A stretch of 19,107 nucleotides of DNA from Kineosporiaceae bacterium (GTDB taxonomy: Bacteria; Actinomycetota; Actinomycetes; Actinomycetales; Angustibacteraceae), in assembly GCA_027345905.1 (NCBI GenBank), contig DAIETC010000240.1, positions 1 through 19,107 on the forward strand, read 5' to 3'. Shown one piece after another: positions 14,136-19,107 of the stretch; position 1 is the stretch's first letter, and each line of letters starts with the position of its first letter. The notes beneath the pieces are model-generated. The model was not told where the DNA came from. It saw nothing but the letters and a program-made list of their open reading frames with translations, and ran no database searches. Both the position numbers and the translations under genes were made by a program.

Positions 14136-14164
14136 ACTGTATCGGCGTACCGGTGAGGACGGAA
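14136..14164 (-). promoter_or_regulatory. Possible hppA promoter
   Basis: On the minus strand TTCCGT (14159-14164) and TACAGT (14136-14141) are 17 bases apart and would start transcription about 55 bases before the hppA ATG. Each matches the consensus only partly, so this is weak. Confidence 0.25.
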
Positions 14165-14178
14165 GGATCGGGTACGCC
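14144..14178. repeat. Inverted repeat in the bldG-hppA gap
   Basis: GGCGTACC (14144-14151) and GGTACGCC (14171-14178) are perfect 8-base arms separated by 19 bases. They overlap the candidate hppA promoter. They could be an operator or a stem-loop at the end of the bldG-like transcript. Confidence 0.4.
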
Positions 14179-14203
14179 AAGGCCCGCAGAAGTGACCTAC
14201 GAC

Positions 14204-14563
14204 TCAGACCGGGACGTCGGACCCCGCTTCGCTCGACAAGGCGTCCTGGACGCTGTCGTGGATGGTGAACACCTTCGTCAGGCCAGTGATCCGAAAGACC
14301 TTCAGCACCCGCTCTTGGGAGCAGACCAGCTGCAACGACCCGTTGTGGGTGCGCACCCGCTTCAAGCCACCCACCAGGACGCCCAGACCGGTGGAGTCCA
14401 AGAACTCCACCCCCTGCATGTCGAGGATCAGGTCGTGGTGGCCGTCGGCCACGAGCCCGTTCAGCCGATCACGCAAGGTGGGCGCGCTGTAGACGTCGAT
14501 CTCACCGCCGACCACGACGATCGTGCGCCCACCCTCTTCACGAGTGGTGACCGACAAATCCAT
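14204..14563 (-). CDS. bldG: STAS-domain anti-sigma-factor antagonist, BldG-like
   Basis: The 119-residue single STAS domain opens MDLSVTTREEGGRTIVVVGG, followed by EIDVYSAPTLRDRL (21-34). FLDSTGLGVLVGGLKRVR (54-71) holds the regulatory Ser57 that an anti-sigma kinase would phosphorylate, and LVCSQERVLKVFRITGLTKV comes after it. The similarity I remember to Streptomyces BldG is very high, and the neighbours (hppA one side, helicase the other) are the same. Unphosphorylated, such a protein binds an anti-sigma factor and frees a sigma factor for stress or development. ATG 14563 has AGGAGG 6 bases upstream; the frame extends 19 codons further without support. No anti-sigma kinase gene follows, unlike in Streptomyces, so its partner must lie elsewhere. 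Confidence 0.88.
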   Translation of the reverse strand: MDLSVTTREEGGRTIVVVGGEIDVYSAPTLRDRLNGLVADGHHDLILDMQGVEFLDSTGLGVLVGGLKRVRTHNGSLQLVCSQERVLKVFRITGLTKVFTIHDSVQDALSSEAGSDVPV

Positions 14564-14626
14564 GGTGCCTCCTCGACGGTTCGTCCCCGTACCGAAATCT
14601 AACCATTGGCGAGAGACCATGTGGCA

Positions 14627-16987
14627 ATGGCGCCAACATCCAGCTCACCTTACGGTGACGGCGGGCTGCTCGGGGTGATCGGTGCGACCGGGCATCGGGC
14701 CGACCGGGTACGGCACATCGAGGTCAGGACGGCACGGCCGGGGCGCAGCGCGCCCTGGCCGGCATGGGCCGACCCTGCCCTGGTCGCAGCGCTGCACGCC
14801 CGCGGGATCCCCGCTCCGTGGTGCCACCAGGTGGCGGCAGCCCAGTTGGCGCACGGTGGCCAGCACGTGGTGCTCGCCACGGGCACGGCGAGCGGCAAGT
14901 CGTTGGCGTACCTGCTGCCGGCTGTCTCCGACCTGCTCGCAGCACGCGCCGCAGGACCGTTCGCCCGACCGGCGTGCGCCCTGTACCTGTCGCCGACCAA
15001 GGCGCTGGCCGCGGACCAGCTGGGCGCGCTGGAGGGGTTGGGGCTGAGCGGGCTGCGGGCCGCGACGTACGACGGGGACACCGCACCCGCGCAGCGACGC
15101 TGGGTGCGCGAGCACGCCACGTACGTCCTGACCAACGCGGACCTGCTGCACCACTCGATGCTGCCGGGCCATGCCCACTGGGCGAGGTTCTTGGGCGGGC
15201 TGCGGTACGTGGTCGTCGACGAGTGCCACTACTACCGCGGTGTCTTCGGCTCCCACGTCGCCGCGGTCCTGCGCCGGCTACGCCGGGTGGCGGCGCAGTA
15301 CGGCGCGCACCCGGTGTTCATCGCGTGCTCAGCGACCGTGGCCGAGCCTGCGCTGCACGCCAGCCGTCTGACCGGTCTGGACATGCAGGCCGTGACCGAG
15401 AACGCCGCACCCCGTGGCCGCCTGCAGGTCGTGCTGTGGGAGCCGCCGCTGGTCCCCGGCGGTGGGGAGAACGGCGCCCCGACGCGCCGCAGTGCGGGCG
15501 CCGAGACGGCCGACCTGCTGGCCGACCTGGTCGCAGCCGGAGTGCGGACCTTGGCCTTTGTCTCCAGCCGGCGCGCCGTCGAAGCCGTCGCGGCCTGCGC
15601 TCGCCGGCTGGTCGCCGAGGTGGACGAACGGCTACCGCAGCGCATCGCGGGGTACCGCGGCGGCTACCTGCCGGAAGAGCGCCGCGCACTGGAGCGGCGG
15701 CTGCGCTCAGGGGATCTGCTCGGCCTGGCCGCCACGAACGCCCTGGAGCTGGGGATCGACGTCTGCGGGTTGGACGCGGTGCTGCTGGCCGGCTGGCCGG
15801 GCCGGCGTGCCTCCATGCAGCAGCAGGTCGGCCGGGCCGGGCGCGCCGGCCAGGACGCGCTCGCCGTACTGGTGGCTGCGGACAACCCTCTGGACACCTA
15901 CCTGGTGCACCATCCGAGCGCGGTGTTCGGGCCCGCCCTCGAGCAGACCGTCCTGGACCCGGACAACCCCTACGTGCTCGCGCCGCACCTGGCCGCCGCG
16001 GCAGCCGAGCTTGCGCTGACTCCCGACGACCTCGCCGCGTTCGGCCCGAGCGCCCCGGCGCTGCTGGAGGTGCTGGTGGCTCGTGGGCTGCTGCGCCGGC
16101 GTCCGAGCGGGTGGTTCTGGGCGCGGCCCGAGCGGGCCACCGACCACGTGGACCTGCGCGGCGCCGGCGGCCCGGCGTACCAGGTGGTGGAGGCGTCGAC
16201 CGGCCGCGTGCTCGGCACGGTCGACGAGGCGGCGACCGACCGGTCGGTGCACGAGGGCGCGGTGTACGTGCACCAGGGCCACAGCTTCGTGGTGCAGCGG
16301 CTGGACCACGCCGAACGTCTCGCGCTCGTCAGGCGCGCCGAGCCCGACTGGACGACGCAGGCCCGCACCGTCACGGACGTGCGGCTGACCCGCACGCTTG
16401 GCCAACAGACGTGGGGCCCGGTGGAGCTGGCCTTCGGCACGGTCGAGGTTGCCAGCCGGGTCGTCTCCTTCCTGCGTCGGCGCCTGGTCACCGGGGAGGT
16501 GCTCGGCGAGGAGCCGCTCGACCTGCCCGAGCGTGTGCTGAGCACCAAGGCGGTCTGGTGGAGCACCGGCGCGCATGCTCTTGAGCAAGCCGGCGTCGGG
16601 TCGCACGCCCTCGCTGGGGCGCTGCACGCGGCCGAGCATGCCGCGATCGCGCTGCTACCCCTGGTCGCCACTTGCGAGCGTTGGGACGTGGGCGGCGTCT
16701 CGACCCCCTGTCATCAGGACACCGGCCAGCCGACGGTCGTCGTACACGACGGCTCCGCCGGCGGCGCTGGCTTCGCCGAACGCGGCTTCGCGGCCGCTGG
16801 GGCCTGGTGGCAGGCGACCCTCGAGGCGGTCCAGTCCTGCGCCTGCCCCGCCGGCTGCCCGTCGTGCGTCCAGTCCCCCAGCTGCGGCAACGCCAACCAG
16901 CCGCTGGACAAGGCGGGGGCGGTGCGGGTCCTGCGCCTGTTGGTGGATCACGCGCCGAACGGGCGCGAACCGGGCGATCGGGGCTAG
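14627..16987 (+). CDS. SF2 DEAD/DEAH-box DNA helicase with C-terminal Cys cluster (SftH/MrfA type, DUF1998)
   Basis: The protein has about 786 residues. RecA-like domain 1 carries motif I ATGTASGKS (84-92), LYLSPTKALAADQL (motif Ia region), motif II DECH (198-201, in VVVDECHYYRG) and motif III ACSAT. Domain 2 carries LAFVSSRRAVEAV, TNALELGIDVCGLDAVLLAGW and motif VI QQQVGRAGRAGQ. The C-terminal DUF1998 part has CERWDVGGVSTPCH, then HDGSAGGAGFAERGF and the metal cluster SCACPAGCPSCVQSPSCGN. This layout is that of mycobacterial SftH, a 3'-5' DNA translocase and helicase, and of Bacillus MrfA in mitomycin-damage repair. ATG 14627 was chosen; GTG 14621, two codons earlier, has GAGAG 5 bases before it and is nearly as likely. 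It diverges from the bldG-like gene with about 60 bases between. Confidence 0.93.
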   Translation: MAPTSSSPYGDGGLLGVIGATGHRADRVRHIEVRTARPGRSAPWPAWADPALVAALHARGIPAPWCHQVAAAQLAHGGQHVVLATGTASGKSLAYLLPAVSDLLAARAAGPFARPACALYLSPTKALAADQLGALEGLGLSGLRAATYDGDTAPAQRRWVREHATYVLTNADLLHHSMLPGHAHWARFLGGLRYVVVDECHYYRGVFGSHVAAVLRRLRRVAAQYGAHPVFIACSATVAEPALHASRLTGLDMQAVTENAAPRGRLQVVLWEPPLVPGGGENGAPTRRSAGAETADLLADLVAAGVRTLAFVSSRRAVEAVAACARRLVAEVDERLPQRIAGYRGGYLPEERRALERRLRSGDLLGLAATNALELGIDVCGLDAVLLAGWPGRRASMQQQVGRAGRAGQDALAVLVAADNPLDTYLVHHPSAVFGPALEQTVLDPDNPYVLAPHLAAAAAELALTPDDLAAFGPSAPALLEVLVARGLLRRRPSGWFWARPERATDHVDLRGAGGPAYQVVEASTGRVLGTVDEAATDRSVHEGAVYVHQGHSFVVQRLDHAERLALVRRAEPDWTTQARTVTDVRLTRTLGQQTWGPVELAFGTVEVASRVVSFLRRRLVTGEVLGEEPLDLPERVLSTKAVWWSTGAHALEQAGVGSHALAGALHAAEHAAIALLPLVATCERWDVGGVSTPCHQDTGQPTVVVHDGSAGGAGFAERGFAAAGAWWQATLEAVQSCACPAGCPSCVQSPSCGNANQPLDKAGAVRVLRLLVDHAPNGREPGDRG

Positions 16988-17002
16988 CCTGGGTCGCCCG
17001 GG
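16988..17002 (+). terminator. Hairpin just after the helicase stop
   Basis: CCTGGG-TCG-CCCGGG begins at the base after the TAG. It is a 6-bp stem including one G-T pair with a 3-base loop and no T run. The next gene starts 34 bases later, so it may only reduce read-through. Confidence 0.3.
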
Positions 17003-17035
17003 ACCGCGCGTGCGGGCACAGACGAGAGGACCGTC

Positions 17036-17521
17036 ATGATCGCGCTCGCCCTGCTGCTCCTGCTGCTCGCGGCAGCCGCTGTGGTCTTCGTCTTGGTCGC
17101 GGGGACCTCCCAAGCGGTGACGTTCGTCTTCTTCGCGGGCAACTACCAGACCCGTCCGGTGTGGATCTTCGCCGGCGGTGCGCTGGCGCTGCTGCTGGCC
17201 GAGGCCGGCCTGGCGCTGTTCCGTCGGGGCACGCGGCGAAGGCTTGCCCAGCGCCGAGAGATCAAGCGGCTGCGCCAGGTCGAGCAGTCGGGTGGCGCAC
17301 CGGCCAGCACGGCGCAGCCCGTCCCTCGCAGCGGCGACCCAGCCCCGGACCCCGATGAGCGACTGGTCCGTCAACACCGCCCCAGCCAGGACCCGCCGGC
17401 GGACCAGCCGGCCGCGCCGGCCACCGGTACGGCAGAGCCGGCCGCGCCGGCCACCGGTACGGCAGGGGCGGCAGGTCCGGCCACTGCGCGCCGCGAGGAC
17501 GAGCAGCCGCGCCAGTCCTGA
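17036..17521 (+). CDS. Small two-helix membrane protein, LapA/DUF1049-like layout
   Basis: The 161-residue protein has a first helix at about 2-22 (LALLLLLLAAAAVVFVLVAG), a short polar loop FAGNYQTRP, a second helix at about 43-62 (IFAGGALALLLAEAGLALF), then a basic stretch RRGTRRRLAQRREIKRLRQV. The remainder (about 85-161) is a Pro/Ala/Gln-rich disordered tail ending in acidic and basic residues. Two helices joined by a short loop and followed by an Arg-rich coil is the layout of LapA-domain proteins, whose exact role in actinobacteria is unknown. I would not insist on the family. ATG 17036 has GAGAGGA 5 bases before it. It follows the helicase on the same strand and converges with the tad genes with 4 bases between stops. 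The tail contains an exact 30-base tandem duplication. Confidence 0.75.
   Translation: MIALALLLLLLAAAAVVFVLVAGTSQAVTFVFFAGNYQTRPVWIFAGGALALLLAEAGLALFRRGTRRRLAQRREIKRLRQVEQSGGAPASTAQPVPRSGDPAPDPDERLVRQHRPSQDPPADQPAAPATGTAEPAAPATGTAGAAGPATARREDEQPRQS
17406..17465 (+). repeat. Exact 30-bp tandem duplication in the LapA-like gene
   Basis: Bases 17406-17435 and 17436-17465 are identical. Each copy encodes the ten-residue unit PAAPATGTAE/G around the PAAPATGTA core. The inner sequence GGCCGCGCCGGCC is itself palindromic, which favours slippage. The copies are in frame and only alter the length of the disordered tail. Confidence 0.95.
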
Positions 17522-17530
17522 GCCGTCAGG
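17517..17530. terminator. Small shared hairpin at two convergent stop codons
   Basis: CCTGA-GCCG-TCAGG covers the stop of the LapA-like gene (17519-17521) and the stop of the TadE fusion (17526-17528). The stem is only 5 bp, and any pair of facing TGA stops gives part of it, so termination is doubtful. Confidence 0.2.
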
Positions 17531-18245
17531 GCGGCCCGGGGCCGGCTCGGGCTCGCGCCCGGGCTGAGCCGAGCCGCCCGACCGGGCCCGCTGGGCGAAC
17601 CGAGGTAGCGACCAGGACGTCCAGCCCGCGCACCAGGCAGCCGCGCAGGCCCGCCCCGTTGGCTCGCGCCACCTGTGCGGCCCTCGTGCAGGCAGCAGCG
17701 CCGCCAGCCCTTGCGAGCAGGACGTCGCCGCCAGCCCTTGCGAGCAGGACGTCGGCACCAGCGAGGGCGCCCAGGTCAGCCGCCGCCTGGGCCCGGTGCC
17801 GAGCCAGGACCGCCGTCGCCAGGCCGGTGACGGCCGTGGCCAAGAATCCGCCGACCAGCACGAGCGCCAGGACCAGGACCGTGGCGCTGCCCCGATCGGG
17901 GCCCGGGCGTTGCTCGACCTGGGCAACTGCGCTGCCGCGCAACCGGACCAGTGGCCCGCGGGCGAGCAGCAACCGCACCGTCCGCGATACCGAGACCGTG
18001 ACCAGGGGCCCGTCTCGGGTCACGGCAACGGCGCCGTCGCCGTCCCGCGCCAAGGCACGCACCGCGACCAGTGACTCGCCGCGGGCGGCAGCGCGCGCCC
18101 CCGCCCGGGCGGCATCCACGCAGCCCAGCTGGGCGATGACGACCTGGCCCACGCCGAGGACGGCGACCAGGGCCATCGCCACAGCGGGCATCGCCACTGC
18201 CAGCTCGGCGGTCGCAGTGCCCGCGTCGCGGCCGTCGTCAGCCAC
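17526..18245 (-). CDS. Fusion of two TadE-like minor pilins (TadE + Rv3654c-type 'helicase/secretion neighbourhood' TadE-like protein)
   Basis: The protein has 239 residues. Module 1 (1-112) starts DAGTATAELAVAMPAVAMAL: a short leader with the Glu at +5 of the pilin-like TatAELA signature, then one hydrophobic helix, and a periplasmic/extracellular part ending LRGSAVAQVEQ. Module 2 (about 115-239) starts again with DRGSATVLVLALVLVGGFLA, a second pilin-like N-terminus and helix, then HRAQAAADLGALAGAD, a Cys pair (CTRAAQVARANGAGLRGC) and DVLVATSV. In Mycobacterium and Streptomyces these are two genes (Rv3655c and Rv3654c types). Here no stop separates them. Module 2 contains a duplicated LLARAGGDV unit. 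GTG 18245 was chosen; it overlaps the DUF4244 gene by 8 bases, and a TTG one codon earlier is less likely. The C-terminus is Arg/Ala-rich (SARARARAGPGPP). Confidence 0.8.
   Translation of the reverse strand: MADDGRDAGTATAELAVAMPAVAMALVAVLGVGQVVIAQLGCVDAARAGARAAARGESLVAVRALARDGDGAVAVTRDGPLVTVSVSRTVRLLLARGPLVRLRGSAVAQVEQRPGPDRGSATVLVLALVLVGGFLATAVTGLATAVLARHRAQAAADLGALAGADVLLARAGGDVLLARAGGAAACTRAAQVARANGAGLRGCLVRGLDVLVATSVRPAGPVGRLGSARARARAGPGPP
17699..17754 (-). repeat. 27-bp tandem duplication inside the TadE fusion gene
   Basis: Bases 17699-17725 recur exactly at 17726-17752, and the match runs two bases further. Each unit encodes nine residues (VLLARAGGD). It is in frame and lies between the helix of module 2 and its Cys pair. 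Confidence 0.95.
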
Positions 18246-18432
18246 CAAGTGCCAGGGCCCTGGTCACCAAGGCCAAGAGCAGGTCCTTGACCGCCGAGCC
18301 GCGCAGGATGCTGACCAGCAGAGCGGCGAAGCCGCATGCGGCCAGTGTTCCGACGGCGTACTCGGCTGTGGTCATCCCCGCATCGAGCGCAGGTCGCACA
18401 AGGCGTAGGCGCGCGCGCAGTGAGGTGTGCAT
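18238..18432 (-). CDS. Flp-pilin-like DUF4244 protein
   Basis: The 64-residue protein starts MHTSLRARLRLVRPALDAGM, then TTAEYAVGTLAACGFAALL, a class III (Flp-type) pilin signature: a short basic leader, the TTAEYA motif with Glu at +5 of the mature protein and one hydrophobic helix, then ILRGSAVKDLLLALVTRALAL. It is the likely main subunit of the tad-type pilus, with the cleavage site near DAGM/TTAEY. ATG 18432 has GGGGA about 6 bases upstream; the frame is open for 50 codons further up, but that part has no pilin features. It lies downstream of tadC and overlaps the TadE fusion by 8 bases. The 180 bases between it and tadC hold no gene I can support. Confidence 0.85.
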   Translation of the reverse strand: MHTSLRARLRLVRPALDAGMTTAEYAVGTLAACGFAALLVSILRGSAVKDLLLALVTRALALGG

Positions 18433-18612
18433 CGAATCCCCTTTGTCGTCAACGCGTTCTGAGCGAACACGCCCCGGCCGATCCGGGTCTGGCACCCATC
18501 CTGGGCACCTGACGAAGCCACCGGGAGGGGCCATCGCCGATCTGTGGACGGCGGGACTGCCGCGCACCATGTGGACCGTCACGCTTCGGCGCGCTCACGG
18601 CTCGGCGCCAGG

Positions 18613-19107
18613 TCAGGTGCCGGCGAGAAACTGCTCCGCCAGTCCGAGCACGACAGGGACCACACCGAGCAGCACGAACGCGGGCAGCGTGAGCAGCCCC
18701 AACGGAACGACCAGATCGACGCCGAGGCGTCGGGCCCCCACCTGCCCCCGCCGGGCGCGGGCCGTCCGCTCGTCGACCGCGGCCCGACGAAGCGCGGTGG
18801 CAGCAGCGGCACCGGTGCGTGCAGACAGCACCAGCGTGCGCGCCAACGGCGCGTACGACGGGTGGGCCCGCTGCCAGGCCACCTCCGCTCTGGCCCCCAG
18901 CCGCAACGCCCCGACCACCGGCCCGAGGTCGCGTACGACGCCCGGCCCAGCAGCACGGACGGCGCCCGCCAGCGCCTCGGTCGGCGCCAGACCGCAGGAC
19001 AGCGCCGCGGCGACCAGCTCGAGGACCACCGGCACCGGCACCGACCCGGACGTGGCCAGCGAGCGGGCCGGCCGAGGCACTCGAGGGTGTACCCGTCCGA
19101 GGCCGGC
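18613..19107 (-). CDS. TadC-type inner-membrane platform protein (type II secretion system F domain), 5' end outside the window
   Basis: 164 residues are visible and the frame is open to the right edge. A GTG at 19080 could be a start, but the upstream codons (AGLGRVHPRV) are also coding-like, so I treat it as partial. VVLELVAAALSCGLAPTEAL opens the F domain, followed by GALRLGARAEVAWQRAH, LARTLVLSARTGAAAATALR, an Arg-rich helix VDERTARARRGQVGARRLGV and a last membrane helix VVPLGLLTLPAFVLLGVVPVVLG. TadB and TadC form the membrane platform on which the TadA ATPase drives Flp pilus assembly or secretion. tadA and tadB should lie to the right of the window. It is encoded on the same strand as the pilin gene. 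Confidence 0.85.
   Translation of the reverse strand, partial: AGLGRVHPRVPRPARSLATSGSVPVPVVLELVAAALSCGLAPTEALAGAVRAAGPGVVRDLGPVVGALRLGARAEVAWQRAHPSYAPLARTLVLSARTGAAAATALRRAAVDERTARARRGQVGARRLGVDLVVPLGLLTLPAFVLLGVVPVVLGLAEQFLAGT

Noticed and set aside
12651..14180. 509-codon frame on the minus strand overlapping hppA
   Set aside because: It is the out-of-frame reading of hppA; the product is Arg/Gly/His-rich without structure, while the hppA frame holds all pyrophosphatase motifs.
18433..18582. 50-codon N-terminal extension of the DUF4244 pilin frame
   Set aside because: The extra residues are unlike a pilin leader, and ATG 18432 has a ribosome site and yields the normal short leader.

Overview
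The window is high-GC DNA with strongly GC-biased third codon positions. It looks chromosomal and from an Actinomycetota genome. From memory, the order holB - tmk - topA - (SDR) - hppA - bldG-like STAS - SF2 helicase - tad genes matches the region around topA, bldG and the 'helicase/secretion neighbourhood' TadE genes of Streptomyces and Mycobacterium. The family or genus cannot be resolved from sequence alone.

Region 1 (1-2360) is a graveyard. It holds the tail of a DUF805 membrane protein, a multiply deleted FGGY sugar kinase on the minus strand, a frame-broken polymorphic-toxin-like gene followed by a gene with an in-frame amber codon (possibly its immunity gene), and a VapB-like antitoxin whose VapC PIN partner is cut after about 48 residues. 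The cut joins it to the last ~70 residues of a tyrosine recombinase. All of this abuts the 3' end of tRNA-Thr(CGT), the usual position for an element integrated in a tRNA gene. I read it as a decayed integrative element or genomic island.

Region 2 (2368-10564, minus strand) is a conserved core. From promoter-proximal to distal it runs topA, an MFS transporter-thymidylate kinase fusion (tmk), holB overlapping tmk by 4 bases, a secreted alpha/beta-hydrolase lipoprotein of the tripeptidyl aminopeptidase type, and then the tRNA with its own -10 box. A perfect 12-bp hairpin lies over the topA stop codon.

Region 3 (10565-14563) holds a 92-bp dyad-symmetric element in front of an SDR oxidoreductase, then a membrane proton-pumping pyrophosphatase (hppA) convergent with it, then a BldG-like anti-sigma-factor antagonist. 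The anti-sigma kinase expected beside bldG is absent.

Region 4 (14621-19107) holds a divergent SF2 helicase with a C-terminal Cys cluster (SftH/MrfA type), a small two-helix membrane protein, and, convergent with these, the end of a tad pilus locus: TadC (cut by the window edge), a Flp-pilin-like DUF4244 protein, and one ORF fusing two TadE-like minor pilins. Several genes here carry recent-looking exact tandem duplications.

No CRISPR array, rRNA or intact mobile element was seen. The least expected items are the 92-bp symmetric element, the fossil record in region 1, the TadE-TadE fusion and the bldG-like gene without its partner.
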